A stretch of DNA of 64,000 nucleotides, from the NCBI RefSeq assembly GCF_000826145.2, contig NZ_LN651335.1:62001-126000 (forward strand). Reading direction: 5' to 3'. Shown here one piece after another: positions 50,081 through 58,838 of the stretch. A model generated the notes under the pieces. That model did not search any database, was not told where the DNA came from, and saw nothing but the letters and a program-made list of their open reading frames with translations. The first letter of the stretch is position 1; every line of letters begins with the position of its first letter. The stretch is from Sporosarcina koreensis. GTDB lineage: Bacteria; Bacillota; Bacilli; Bacillales_A; Planococcaceae. Position numbers and translations under genes: made by a program.

Positions 50081-51340
50081 ATGGCTAAGCAAGTACACGA
50101 AACCGGCGAGAAAAAAGAACTGATTCCCTATTGGATGAAAGCCGTTTTCGTATTCTTCTTGGGATGGGTTGCGATATACGGAACCCGTGCTATTTTGAAC
50201 CCTGTCATGGATAACATTCAGGAAGAGTTCAGTCTGTCTGCCGGACAACTCGGAATGATCAGCTCTATATTCTTCATCGGTTATGCAGGTCTTAACATCC
50301 CATCCGGTATTTTAGGTGACAAAATCGGTAAAAAGAAAGTATTGGTCCCAGGAATTATCCTTTTCGGTCTCTTTGCAGCAATCGCCGGAACAATGCCGAA
50401 CTTTGTGCTGTTCGTCTTAATGTGGCTGATGGTTGGTGTGTTCCAAGGATTCTACTATGGTCCTCAGTACGGACTGTCTTCTGAAGCGATTCCGCCGAAG
50501 CACCTGACAGTCGGTTCTGCAATCATCAACAGCGGTATGGCCTTCGGTCTTTCTGCAGGTTACTTCCTTTCAAGTTATACGCTTGAAGCAGGTATGAGCT
50601 GGAGAGCACCATTCTACATCGTAGCAATCCCGGTTGTTATTATCGGTCTGCTGATGTGGTGGCTCGTAAAAGAGAACCCGTATGGAAAAGAGAAAAAAGC
50701 AGTTCTCGACAAGCAGGACAAGCTCAAGATGAGCACCTTGTTCAAGAACCGCAACTTGGTCATGTCATATATCACGATTTTCTGTGCAATCTACGGTTTC
50801 TTCGTAGTTGTGACATGGATGCCGTACTACTTGCAGCACGCCCGCGGAATCGAAGGAAGCGCAGTTGCGACAGTTTCTTCACTCGTCCCTTGGGCTGCCA
50901 TCCCGGGCTCGATCTTCTTCAGCTGGGTCGCTGACCGTCTCGGAAAGCGCCGTCCCGTCTTGCTCGTCATGCTGCCGTTGTCCCTGATCGCTCTTGTATC
51001 GATCGTGGCATTCGATAACATGTACGTTCTGTATGCGGCATTGATCGGGTATGGGATCTTCGGTAAGATCAGTACGAACCCAGTACTCGTTGCAGTCGTT
51101 GCGGATAACGCTCCGAAAAATGCATACTCGACATCATTCGGTGTCTATAACTTCATCGGAATGTGCGGATCCATCCTGGCTCCTTACATCACCGGGTTCC
51201 TGACAGATATTACAGGAAGCCTGGACATGGGCTTCTACTTTGCAGCATTCCTTCTGGTCATCGGAACGATTTCCGCTTCCCTGATCAGAGAAGACAACCG
51301 TCCGAACGTCGAAGGCGAGAACGCTGTCGCCGGAGGCTGA
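50081..51340 (+). CDS. MFS transporter, probable organic-anion carrier
   Basis: A 419-residue, twelve-helix carrier of the anion:cation symporter type. It has ILGDKIGKKKVLVPG in the second loop and VADRLGKRRPVLL in the equivalent C-terminal loop. It shares its promoter box with the oxalurate operon and uses the same biased codons (CGT/CGC arginine), so I infer that it takes up or expels a pathway compound such as allantoate, oxalurate or oxamate. The ATG at 50081 follows AGAGGAGGA. Two terminators follow. Confidence 0.9.
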   Translation: MAKQVHETGEKKELIPYWMKAVFVFFLGWVAIYGTRAILNPVMDNIQEEFSLSAGQLGMISSIFFIGYAGLNIPSGILGDKIGKKKVLVPGIILFGLFAAIAGTMPNFVLFVLMWLMVGVFQGFYYGPQYGLSSEAIPPKHLTVGSAIINSGMAFGLSAGYFLSSYTLEAGMSWRAPFYIVAIPVVIIGLLMWWLVKENPYGKEKKAVLDKQDKLKMSTLFKNRNLVMSYITIFCAIYGFFVVVTWMPYYLQHARGIEGSAVATVSSLVPWAAIPGSIFFSWVADRLGKRRPVLLVMLPLSLIALVSIVAFDNMYVLYAALIGYGIFGKISTNPVLVAVVADNAPKNAYSTSFGVYNFIGMCGSILAPYITGFLTDITGSLDMGFYFAAFLLVIGTISASLIREDNRPNVEGENAVAGG

Positions 51341-51348
51341 TCCAAGTG

Positions 51349-51376
51349 AACCGTCCCTTTCAAAGGGGCGGTTTTT
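51349..51376 (+). terminator. First intrinsic terminator after the MFS gene
   Basis: AACCGTCCC pairs with GGGGCGGTT around a seven-base loop, followed by TTTCC. Confidence 0.82.
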
Positions 51377-51387
51377 CCATATCATGA

Positions 51388-51421
51388 AAGGGCCGCCCGT
51401 TCTCTTGAGGGGCGGCTTTTT
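51388..51421 (+). terminator. Second intrinsic terminator after the MFS gene
   Basis: GCCGCCC (51392-51398) pairs with GGGCGGC (51410-51416), followed by five T. Tandem terminators insulate the strongly expressed carrier gene from the pxp operon. Confidence 0.82.
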
Positions 51422-51455
51422 GTATACTTGAGGAAAGAAACTGAGGAGGTGCCCG

Positions 51456-52181
51456 ATGGAATGTACAATCCACCCGCTCGGCGACCAGGCTGTGATCTGC
51501 AGGCTGGGGGATGCCGATGCGGACGACACCGAATTGAAGATACGCAGCGTGACCGCGGCGCTTACCGACCGGCCGCCTGTATGGCTGACGGAGTACGTCT
51601 CTTCCTACACGTCAGTCACAGTCTACTACGATATCCGGAATTGCCCGGCCGGCAAATCTCCTTACGATCATGTCAGCCAGCAGCTGGCGACACTCATCGG
51701 GTCACTTGACCCTGCAACGCAGATACCGCGCAGGACGGTCAGGCTGCCTGTGCTGTATGGCGGCATGGAAGGCCCGGACCTCCTGTATGTTGCGTCTATC
51801 GCCGGTATGACTCCAGACGAGGTCGTCCGGCAGCATGCAGCCGGACGCTATATTGTCCGGATGATCGGATTTTCACCAGGGTTTCCATTCCTGTCAGGGC
51901 TTCCTGCCGCGCTGTCCATGCCGAGGAAGCAAACACCCCGTCTCAGTATTCCGGAACGCTCTGTAGGCATTGCCGGCAGGCAGACAGGTGTCTATCCGAT
52001 CAGTACACCGGGCGGCTGGCAGCTGATCGGCAGGACACCGGTCGACCTGTTCATGCCGGACCGGGAGCCGCCCAGTTTGCTGGAGCCGGGAGATCTGCTG
52101 GAATTCTGCCCGATCACACAGCAGCAGTATGATGAAATAAGGGAGGAAACATCATGCTTGAACTACTCCGGGCCGGACTGA
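51456..52181 (+). CDS. pxpB: 5-oxoprolinase subunit B (KipI-like)
   Basis: A 241-residue protein of the KipI/PxpB family (cyclophilin-like fold), with GFSPGFPFLSGLP (about residues 137-149) and AGRQTGVYPISTPGGWQLIG. With PxpC and PxpA it hydrolyses 5-oxoproline (pyroglutamate) to glutamate using ATP. It overlaps pxpC by 28 bases. GAGGAGG precedes the ATG. Older annotations call such genes kinase inhibitor or allophanate hydrolase subunit 1. Confidence 0.95.
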   Translation: MECTIHPLGDQAVICRLGDADADDTELKIRSVTAALTDRPPVWLTEYVSSYTSVTVYYDIRNCPAGKSPYDHVSQQLATLIGSLDPATQIPRRTVRLPVLYGGMEGPDLLYVASIAGMTPDEVVRQHAAGRYIVRMIGFSPGFPFLSGLPAALSMPRKQTPRLSIPERSVGIAGRQTGVYPISTPGGWQLIGRTPVDLFMPDREPPSLLEPGDLLEFCPITQQQYDEIREETSCLNYSGPD

Positions 52182-53152
52182 TGGACACGGTGCAGGATGC
52201 CGGACGGACCGGCTGGCAGCAGTACGGTATCACGCCTGGCGGCACGATGGACCGGCTTTCGATGCGCACTGCCAATCTTCTGGTCGGCAACAGCGGGAGT
52301 GAAGCGGTTCTTGAGATGACGCTGACCGGGCCGGTTATCTATTTCCGGCAGGCGACTCTGATTGCGCTGTGCGGGGGGGAATTTCATCCAGAGATCGATG
52401 GGGCGCCTGTGCCTCTCTGGCGGCCTGTCTATGCCAGGGAGGGGAGTATACTGACCACCGGGTCGGCGGCACAGGGCAGCCGACTTGTGATGGCCCTGCC
52501 CGGCGGCATCGATGTCCCCGAAGTGCTCGGCAGCCGGTCTACGTTCCTGCGAGCAGGAATCGGCGGAATGGAGGGACGGGCACTACGGAAAGGGGATGTA
52601 CTAATGCCAGGCCGGATAACCGTTCCTCGGCCGCAGCAGAAAAATAGCTTCGCGCAGCCATTCCGGACAGCCAGCTGGTCGGTATCCGGCTGGCTGCGTC
52701 CTGTACTTGGTCCGGAGATCACCATCCGCTGGCTCCGCGGCAGGCACTACCAGCTGTTCGGCAGCAGCAGCCTGAATAACTTCCGCCGGACAGCCTATAC
52801 GGCAGGCTCACAGTCGGACCGGATGGGATACCGGCTGCAGGGGGCTGCGCTGCAGCTGAAGAAGTCACAGGAACTGACATCGGAATCGGTGACGTTCGGT
52901 ACCGTCCAAGTGCCGCCGGACGGGCAGCCGATCATTCTGATGGCGGATCGGCAGACAACGGGCGGCTACCCGGAAATCGCGCAGATCATTACGGCGGATC
53001 TGCCATCGCTTGCACAAGCGCGGCCGGGGACCCGCATCCGGTTTGAGGAAGTCTCCCTTGCAGAGGCGCACCGTCTGCTGCAGAAACAGGAGCAGGCGCT
53101 GGCTGAGTTTCAGACAGCCGTCCGCCTGAAACTCCAGGAAGGGATTGAATAA
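52154..53152 (+). CDS. pxpC: 5-oxoprolinase subunit C (KipA-like, biotin-dependent carboxylase-type fold)
   Basis: A 332-residue protein with the family N terminus GLMDTVQDAGRTGWQQYGIT, then GGTMDRLSMRTANLLVGN and near the end LMADRQTTGGYPEIAQI. It forms the ATP-dependent 5-oxoprolinase with PxpB and PxpA. Its start overlaps pxpB, its stop is 2 bases before pxpA; the three genes form a tight operon. Confidence 0.95.
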   Translation: MLELLRAGLMDTVQDAGRTGWQQYGITPGGTMDRLSMRTANLLVGNSGSEAVLEMTLTGPVIYFRQATLIALCGGEFHPEIDGAPVPLWRPVYAREGSILTTGSAAQGSRLVMALPGGIDVPEVLGSRSTFLRAGIGGMEGRALRKGDVLMPGRITVPRPQQKNSFAQPFRTASWSVSGWLRPVLGPEITIRWLRGRHYQLFGSSSLNNFRRTAYTAGSQSDRMGYRLQGAALQLKKSQELTSESVTFGTVQVPPDGQPIILMADRQTTGGYPEIAQIITADLPSLAQARPGTRIRFEEVSLAEAHRLLQKQEQALAEFQTAVRLKLQEGIE

Positions 53153-53154
53153 CA

Positions 53155-53919
53155 GTGAAAATCGATTTGAACTGCGATCTCGGTGAAGGTTTCGGTGCCT
53201 ATTCAATAGGAAGAGACGCGGAAATGATGAACTACATAACATCTGCCAACATTGCCTGCGGCTTCCATGCAGGGGATCCCTCTGTGATGCGGAAGGCCGT
53301 GGAGCTTGCCCAAACGCATGGAACGGCAGTCGGTGCCCATCCCGGATTTCCGGATCTCCAGGGCTTCGGCAGACGGAACATGTCCTGCACGGAACAGGAA
53401 ATCTATGACTTCATGGTGTACCAGATCGGTGCGCTGCAAGGGTTCCTGCAGGCTGCAGGGCTGCCTCTCCATCATGTCAAACCGCACGGAGCCCTGTATA
53501 ACATGGCTGCAGGGGACCGCCAGTTGGCGGAAGCGGTCTGCCGGGCGGTGGCAGACACTGCCCCGCGTGCAGTGCTGTACGGTCTGGCGGAGAGCGAACT
53601 GATCCGGGCAGGACAGGACGCCGGACTGCAGACGGCGAGTGAAGTGTTCGCCGACAGGACCTATGAAGCGGATCTCACCCTGACACCGAGGAGCCGGCCC
53701 GGTGCTGTCATCCTGGATTACGGCGTCCTGCTGGAACAGGCGCTCCTCCTGGTGAAAGAGGGGAAGGTGCGGACGGCTGCCGGCAGTATTGCTTCCGTTC
53801 GGGCAGACACGATCTGCCTGCATGGCGATAATGAGCTTGCGCTGGAATTCGCAAGACGGCTGTCGGAAGACCTTCCAAAATACGGCATTACGATTCAGCA
53901 GTTCCAAGCAGGCCGATGA
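53155..53919 (+). CDS. pxpA: 5-oxoprolinase subunit A (LamB/YcsF family)
   Basis: A 254-residue protein with the family opening IDLNCDLGEGFG, then NIACGFHAGDP and AVGAHPGFPDLQGFGRR and HVKPHGALYN (histidines of the active site). The GTG start directly follows pxpC. It completes the PxpABC enzyme that recycles pyroglutamate formed from glutamine-containing peptides and damaged metabolites, which suits the peptide-utilisation genes downstream. Confidence 0.96.
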   Translation: MKIDLNCDLGEGFGAYSIGRDAEMMNYITSANIACGFHAGDPSVMRKAVELAQTHGTAVGAHPGFPDLQGFGRRNMSCTEQEIYDFMVYQIGALQGFLQAAGLPLHHVKPHGALYNMAAGDRQLAEAVCRAVADTAPRAVLYGLAESELIRAGQDAGLQTASEVFADRTYEADLTLTPRSRPGAVILDYGVLLEQALLLVKEGKVRTAAGSIASVRADTICLHGDNELALEFARRLSEDLPKYGITIQQFQAGR

Positions 53920-53960
53920 GCGGTTTCTGTAACGAGTAAGTGAAAGAAGGGAAATCATTT

Positions 53961-53968
53961 GGTATAGT
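53961..53968 (+). promoter_or_regulatory. Extended -10 promoter of the FhuF-like gene
   Basis: TTGG-TATAGT with TATAGT at 53963-53968 and no clear -35. Transcription would start about 53975, which is the A of the proposed ATG, so the messenger may be leaderless. Confidence 0.5.
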
Positions 53969-53974
53969 GGTGGC

Positions 53975-54688
53975 ATGACAAACCTTACAGCGAACCAAAT
54001 CAGCCAATTACAGAGCAATGGAGTGTATAGCGAAAGACCCGTCCATCCGCTGTTCACGATGGCGGACCTGCTGGCAGGAGAGCGGACGGAAGCCATCCTG
54101 CACGCAGTCCAGACCATCAGCGGCAGCCCGAACAAGACAGTGGCGGCTTCCTATCTCATGCGCCGGTACGGCATGTTCACCGGCATGCAGCTGGTGCAGT
54201 ACGTCCTGTATGACGAGTTCTGGAATGGCCGGCCGGATGAGTTCCGATTCGGTGCAGCGGACGAGTACGGCAACCGGACCGTCAGCACCTACCCGGCCAT
54301 CAGCGGCTGGGTTGAAGCAGATCCGGAACAGCCCCGGGCGGCCGTCCGCAAACTGCTGGAGGAGATCGATCAGGTCATCGGCAGCCTGCGGAAGGGGGCA
54401 CCGATCTCTGCAAATGTCCTGTGGGAGAATGTCTTCGGTTTCTGGCTGTGGCATTTCCATGTCATGCTGGACGATCCATCTTCCGAAGAGCAGGCCCGCA
54501 CAGTTTTGGAACTGGTCAAGTCGGACGACGTTTGGGCAGGCATCCACGACGTCTGCAGGTTCCGTCTCTATTTAAATGGAAGGGATCCGTCACAATTGCT
54601 GAATACGACTGTCCGGACCACTTGCTGTCTGTCGAAAGATGTCCCTGGCCTCATGCAGTGCGGCTTCTGTCCGCTGAAGAAAGGGTAG
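53975..54688 (+). CDS. FhuF-like ferric siderophore reductase/ (2Fe-2S) protein
   Basis: A 237-residue protein whose C terminus carries the FhuF-type motif CC-x10-C-x2-C (CCLSKDVPGLMQCGFC, about residues 218-233), which binds a 2Fe-2S cluster used to reduce ferric siderophores in the cytoplasm. The rest is the helical IucA/IucC-C-terminal-like fold of the family. There is no good ribosome-binding site before the ATG and the promoter lies almost on top of it. No Fur box was recognised and no siderophore transporter is adjacent, so regulation by iron is uncertain. Confidence 0.85.
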   Translation: MTNLTANQISQLQSNGVYSERPVHPLFTMADLLAGERTEAILHAVQTISGSPNKTVAASYLMRRYGMFTGMQLVQYVLYDEFWNGRPDEFRFGAADEYGNRTVSTYPAISGWVEADPEQPRAAVRKLLEEIDQVIGSLRKGAPISANVLWENVFGFWLWHFHVMLDDPSSEEQARTVLELVKSDDVWAGIHDVCRFRLYLNGRDPSQLLNTTVRTTCCLSKDVPGLMQCGFCPLKKG

Positions 54689-54692
54689 GCCC

Positions 54693-54971
54693 TTATTTGG
54701 AGCGGTAGGCGAGGATCGTCTGCTGCAGGGAATACAGGGTCCCCATGGCAGCCCCGCTATAGAAGAATCCCATGAAAATACCGGCAGATAGGTTTTTCGG
54801 ATGACTGATGACGATGGAAAGAAATAGTGCGGCACCTGTCGCCACTGTGGACAAGGCGGCCGGTTTGACGCGGAACAGCCATTTCGCCGCCAGTACGGCC
54901 GCGAACGTTACAGGGACTGCCCAGACAGCATCCCAGATATTCGTATGGATTGTCGGAAACTCAGACAGCAT
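54693..54971 (-). CDS. Small membrane protein, 92 aa
   Basis: Three or four hydrophobic segments (about residues 14-32, 40-55 and 62-86) with a polar N terminus. AAAGGATG, 8 bases upstream, supports the ATG at 54971. It converges on the FhuF-like gene and is divergent from the P1 peptidase gene. I do not recognise the family; the length and topology recall small YtpI-like membrane proteins, which is only a guess. Confidence 0.65.
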   Translation of the reverse strand: MLSEFPTIHTNIWDAVWAVPVTFAAVLAAKWLFRVKPAALSTVATGAALFLSIVISHPKNLSAGIFMGFFYSGAAMGTLYSLQQTILAYRSK

Positions 54972-55040
54972 AGAGAATCATCCTTTTCTGTTCAGTATGT
55001 GGCAGCTCTGCAGAACGTAAACCTGAAAGGAGTGGGGGAA

Positions 55041-56102
55041 TTGCCGGTACAGGAACCGATGAAAATAAGGGAACGCGGAGTGGACATAGGCAGATTGCCC
55101 ATTGGAGAAAAAAATTGCATCACCGATGTGGAAGGTGTGAAAGTCGGACATGTGACCCTGGACGGACCGCTGCCCGACGGCGGCTGGACAGCAACCGGTG
55201 TCACGGCCATCCTGCCTCATCCGGGCAATCTGTTCCGGGAGAAACTGGCGGCAGCAAGTTATGTTATCAACGGGTTCGGGAAGACGACAGGACTCGTCCA
55301 GCTTGATGAATTGGGACAGCTGGAATCACCGATCATGCTGACGAATACATTCAGCGTCCCGGCTGTCACGGAAGGAACACTGCGCTGGATGCTCAAGAGA
55401 ACACCGGAGATCGGGGATACGACAGGGACACTCAACATCGTGACCGGGGAGTGCAATGACGGCCGTCTGAATAGCATCCGTGCCCTGGCTGTGAGACCGG
55501 AGCATGCCCTGCAGGCAATCCGTTCGGCTTCCGACGCTGCATGTCCGGAGGGGGCGGTCGGGGCCGGAAAAGGGATGATCTGCTTCGGATACAAAGGGGG
55601 GATCGGCTCCTCATCGCGCCTGATTGCATTTGAAGAAGGCAAAGCTTATACGATCGGATGTCTCGTGCTGAGCAATTTCGGCCAGCGGGAGGACTTTGCC
55701 TCCGGCCGCTATATACAGCCGGGTGCCGATTACACCTCTGACGCACCGGAACCGGCGGACGGATCCATCATGATCGTGCTGGCGACAGATGCACCGCTCG
55801 ACAGCAGGCAGTTAAAGCGGGTTGCCAAACGTGCCGGCGCCGGACTTGCAAGAATAGGCAGCCATTACAGCAATGGAAGCGGGGATATCGTGATCGCCTT
55901 TTCCACCGCCCGCAAGATTCCCCATGAGTCGGAAGCGCGGACGGAATTGGCGGAAAGTATACGGGACAGCCATCCTGTCATGAACCTCCTGTTTCAAGCG
56001 GCGGCCGAAGTGACGGAAGAAGCCATCCTGAACTCTCTCAGCCAGGCAGTGGCGACCAAAGGCCGCAACGGGCTCACCGTTGGACCGATGCCGTTCCGGT
56101 GA
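55041..56102 (+). CDS. P1-family (DmpA/BapA-type) self-processing aminopeptidase
   Basis: A 353-residue N-terminal-nucleophile hydrolase. The motif DGSIMIVLATDAPL contains the expected autocleavage point between glycine and the catalytic serine (about residue 240). TDVEGVKVGHVTLDG near the N terminus and the block GGIGSSSR are also typical. Relatives release N-terminal D- or L-amino acids, or beta-amino acids, from peptides. There is no signal peptide, so it acts in the cytoplasm. I use the TTG at 55041, 8 bases after AAAGGAG; an ATG at 55059 is possible. It lies between 5-oxoprolinase and dipeptide uptake genes. Confidence 0.9.
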   Translation: MPVQEPMKIRERGVDIGRLPIGEKNCITDVEGVKVGHVTLDGPLPDGGWTATGVTAILPHPGNLFREKLAAASYVINGFGKTTGLVQLDELGQLESPIMLTNTFSVPAVTEGTLRWMLKRTPEIGDTTGTLNIVTGECNDGRLNSIRALAVRPEHALQAIRSASDAACPEGAVGAGKGMICFGYKGGIGSSSRLIAFEEGKAYTIGCLVLSNFGQREDFASGRYIQPGADYTSDAPEPADGSIMIVLATDAPLDSRQLKRVAKRAGAGLARIGSHYSNGSGDIVIAFSTARKIPHESEARTELAESIRDSHPVMNLLFQAAAEVTEEAILNSLSQAVATKGRNGLTVGPMPFR

Positions 56103-56133
56103 CTGTTCCATGTGAAACAAGCTGTCCGTATGC

Positions 56134-56178
56134 AAAAAAGACTGCAGAGCTGCTCATTTAGCAGCCTGCAGTCTTTTT
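56134..56178. terminator. Bidirectional intrinsic terminator
   Basis: AAAAAGACTGCAG pairs with CTGCAGTCTTTTT, with an inner GCTGCT/AGCAGC stem. It separates the P1 peptidase gene from the convergent MFS gene. Confidence 0.92.
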
Positions 56179-56181
56179 CAT

Positions 56182-57468
56182 TCAGTTCCAGTATCCTTCG
56201 TTCACCAGTTTCTTCTTACCGATGAATGCATAGGTGACGAGGAAGATGTTGAGCACAAGCATGACAATCAGGATATACAGTGCGGATTCATAGCTCTTCG
56301 TGATGTCGAAAATATAGCCGTACGCAGGAAGCGCAACGATTCCCGCAACAGCCAGACCGAGTGAAGCGGATGAGTAGATCTGGCTGTATTCCCGGCTGCC
56401 GAACAAGCTCGTCGTCAATGCAGGTGCGAGTGTTCCGACAGAATTGGATACGGTGAAGCCGAACAGTGTGACCGACAGGACCAGCAGAGCCGGACTGGCG
56501 GTTGCAAACAGCATACCGAGCACGGATACGATCGCCAGCACCATCGCCAGATAGATCGTGTTGCGTGAACCGATCTTATCGACGAGGAAGCCGAGGACCA
56601 GTGCGCCAAGCAGCACACCGATCAAGTATCCTGCCATGGTATTTCCTGCAAAGATTGCGTCATACCCATACGGCAGTGACTCGATATAGGACGGAATATG
56701 GATGGCAAAACTTGCAATCGAAACAATCAGCAGGAAGAACAGGAAGAGTGAGTAGAACGCAGCGGACTTTCTCGCCACCGCCATCGTGATCCCTTTGTCC
56801 GCTTCAGCCGTCTCAGTGTTCTCACTTTTCACAGCCGATTCCTCTTCAGCCCCGTACGGCAGGACGCCGACAGCCTGAGGAGATTTGCGTATCAGGAACA
56901 GGATGGTCGGGACAACGATGATGATCGCAGCCAGTCCGAGCGAAATATAACCTGTGCGCCAGCCTGCATCAGCGATGGTCCGGCCGACAAGCGGCTGGGC
57001 CAATGCGCCGAGCAGACCCTGGGAAGCACCGATCAGACCGAGCGCCATCCCATTTTTCTTCTTGAACCATTGATTGACCAGTACCGGACCGGCAATGACT
57101 GTGTTGAACACACCGCCGACAGCCAATGGAATCGAGAAGATATACCAGCCCCACACCGAGTTGCTGAAACCGAACGCAACGAACGCGCCGGCCTGCAGGA
57201 TCATCGCGGTGATGAGGACGAGCCGTGTATCATACTTAGCGAGGATCTTACCTCCGATGGGAAGGAAAATCATCGTTACAATGGAAGCGATACTGAAATA
57301 GATCGTCAAGTTGCCTGTAGAGATGCCTAACTCCGAAGTCGCCCCCGGAATGAACAGTCCAGCCGAGTTGTTCAGCGAACCTTTGCCGATCCCTACGATA
57401 ATACAGAGTGCAACAAGCGTGAACCAAGCATAATGGATCTTCTTCTTGGACTTGCCCAAATTCCCCAC
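56182..57468 (-). CDS. MFS transporter (oxalate/formate-antiporter-like)
   Basis: A twelve-helix carrier of about 430 residues. The opening KKIHYAWFTLVALCIIVGIGKG and the loop GGKILAKYDTRLVL resemble the OFA (oxalate:formate antiporter-like) group of monocarboxylate carriers. The start is uncertain: I give a GTG at 57468, just before the family-typical N terminus, but the frame is open to 57564 and no candidate has a strong ribosome-binding site. It is transcribed toward the P1 peptidase terminator. An organic-acid substrate is likely but undefined. Confidence 0.85.
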   Translation of the reverse strand: MGNLGKSKKKIHYAWFTLVALCIIVGIGKGSLNNSAGLFIPGATSELGISTGNLTIYFSIASIVTMIFLPIGGKILAKYDTRLVLITAMILQAGAFVAFGFSNSVWGWYIFSIPLAVGGVFNTVIAGPVLVNQWFKKKNGMALGLIGASQGLLGALAQPLVGRTIADAGWRTGYISLGLAAIIIVVPTILFLIRKSPQAVGVLPYGAEEESAVKSENTETAEADKGITMAVARKSAAFYSLFLFFLLIVSIASFAIHIPSYIESLPYGYDAIFAGNTMAGYLIGVLLGALVLGFLVDKIGSRNTIYLAMVLAIVSVLGMLFATASPALLVLSVTLFGFTVSNSVGTLAPALTTSLFGSREYSQIYSSASLGLAVAGIVALPAYGYIFDITKSYESALYILIVMLVLNIFLVTYAFIGKKKLVNEGYWN

Positions 57469-57596
57469 TGCTTTCTTTATGTTATTTACAAATGACCTCT
57501 GATCAATCTGCTGCCTGATGCGGATGAGAATCCATCCTTGCTGCCCGGCAATCATTGTCATCAAAGCCGGTCATTGTAACAAGCTGCTGAAAGGAG

Positions 57597-57617
57597 AAAG
57601 ACTCTAGCAGAGTCTTT
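57597..57617 (-). terminator. Inverted repeat between the GH114-like and MFS genes
   Basis: AAAGACTCT and AGAGTCTTT form a perfect 9-bp stem with a 3-base loop. On the minus strand it lies 100 bases after the GH114-like gene and upstream of the MFS gene and ends in TTTCTCC, a weak terminator or an operator. The rest of the 57565-57716 gap holds no gene that I can see. Confidence 0.5.
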
Positions 57618-57716
57618 AGGAAAAATCAAATGCAAACTGAGCATACGGAAATTAAAAGGCAAAGTCAATAGTTATTATTTAAGATTAAAGTTTCGGATTA
57701 AAATACATTATTCGAT

Positions 57717-58682
57717 CTACTGGTTTTTGTTCCGTCCGAATCCAGTCGCCTCAGACAGCGAACGGTCCGGATCCGCCGCATAGCAATAGAATTTTTCCCG
57801 CCGGCAAAGCTGATAGTACTGCTGTGCCCGGAAGCCGGACGTATAATCGACGGACAGGACAATCTTCCCTTGTTCCGTGAAGCGGTCCAGCCAGGCCAGT
57901 CGTCCGGCGATTGCGGATTCAGCGTTTTTCCGTTTCCCGTCATACCACACATCCTCTACTCCGATACCATCAACCGCATTCAGGTATGCATCACCAGCAG
58001 CCATTCCGATCAGCTCCTCCCCATTCTGAGGGATGATCAGAAATCCGGGGTCCGTATCTTTCGCTATGGCGGACAGGCTCCGGACAAACTGGATCATCCG
58101 GTCCGCCGCCTCTTCTCTGGTTGCAGGATCGGTATGCAGGCGACCTTCTTTTCCTCCGCCATATACTCCATCATTCCCCCAATATTCATAAGCATCGATA
58201 ATATCCAGATAGACACCGCTGAACCCGGTCTCCTGGATCTTTTTCAATTCAGACGTGACGATCTGCTGCCAGGCAGGAGTCCAATAGCGCACCTTTATGC
58301 TTTCCGGCCATTCAGGATTCGCGATAGACCCGGCCCATTCAGGCGCGGCCGGCGTGATGGTCAGCTTCCCGTTCTTCTCCTGTCCCCATTCATTTTTCCA
58401 GTACGGCAGATAACTGCTCGCCTCACCGATGCTCAAATACGCGATCGGTTCTGCACCCGATTGGCGGATCCGCTCGATTTCCCGGCGAGTATAAGGCACG
58501 GCCCCGTCTTTTGTACGGTCCATGACAGCATACTCGACGGGCAGGGTCACAAGTTCGTCCACGGAGGCATCCTGCAGCTGATACACCCAAGTGGGCCGTC
58601 CCTCATCCAAACCGAAAAACCCAGCATACAGCAGAGCGGCCGCAATGGCACCGATCCCTGCAATCATCAGCCATTTTCCCAT
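57717..58682 (-). CDS. GH114-like (MJ1477/TM1410 family) membrane-anchored glycosidase-like protein
   Basis: A 321-residue protein with an N-terminal anchor (about residues 4-24) and a TIM-barrel-type domain of the MJ1477/TM1410 family, related to endo-alpha-1,4-polygalactosaminidases. Blocks include IAYLSIGEASSYLPYW (about residues 80-95), SGVYLDIIDAYEYW with acidic residues (about 153-166), FLIIPQNGEEL and VLSVDYTSG. The external domain may cleave a galactosamine-containing exopolysaccharide, teichoic or biofilm polymer. It is divergent from the dpp operon and has CAGGGATC before its ATG. Confidence 0.85.
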   Translation of the reverse strand: MGKWLMIAGIGAIAAALLYAGFFGLDEGRPTWVYQLQDASVDELVTLPVEYAVMDRTKDGAVPYTRREIERIRQSGAEPIAYLSIGEASSYLPYWKNEWGQEKNGKLTITPAAPEWAGSIANPEWPESIKVRYWTPAWQQIVTSELKKIQETGFSGVYLDIIDAYEYWGNDGVYGGGKEGRLHTDPATREEAADRMIQFVRSLSAIAKDTDPGFLIIPQNGEELIGMAAGDAYLNAVDGIGVEDVWYDGKRKNAESAIAGRLAWLDRFTEQGKIVLSVDYTSGFRAQQYYQLCRREKFYCYAADPDRSLSEATGFGRNKNQ

Positions 58683-58763
58683 AACAGATCCCTGCTTCCT
58701 ATCAGTTAATCATGCCATAAAAAAATATTTGAGTAGCTCCATTATACTAAATTATCTTGTTAT

Positions 58764-58819
58764 TTGAATAATAGTTTGGTATTGTTAGATAATAATACAA
58801 CCGACAGATTTTTCTGTCG
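58764..58819 (+). promoter_or_regulatory. dpp promoter and leader dyad
   Basis: TTGAAT (58764-58769), an 18-bp spacer and GATAAT (58788-58793), in an unusually AT-rich region. A perfect hairpin CGACAGA-TTTT-TCTGTCG (58802-58819) follows, just before the ribosome-binding site. The hairpin may stabilise the mRNA end or be an operator. In B. subtilis, dpp is repressed by CodY, but I see no convincing CodY box here. Confidence 0.5.
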
Positions 58820-58838
58820 ACTAGAAGGTAGGGTTCTT

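Noticed and set aside
57630..57639. ATGCAAACTG shared with 49996-50005 near the MFS promoter box
   Set aside because: Only ten bases match, the orientation relative to the gene differs, and it lies outside the 21-bp shared box. I treat it as chance.
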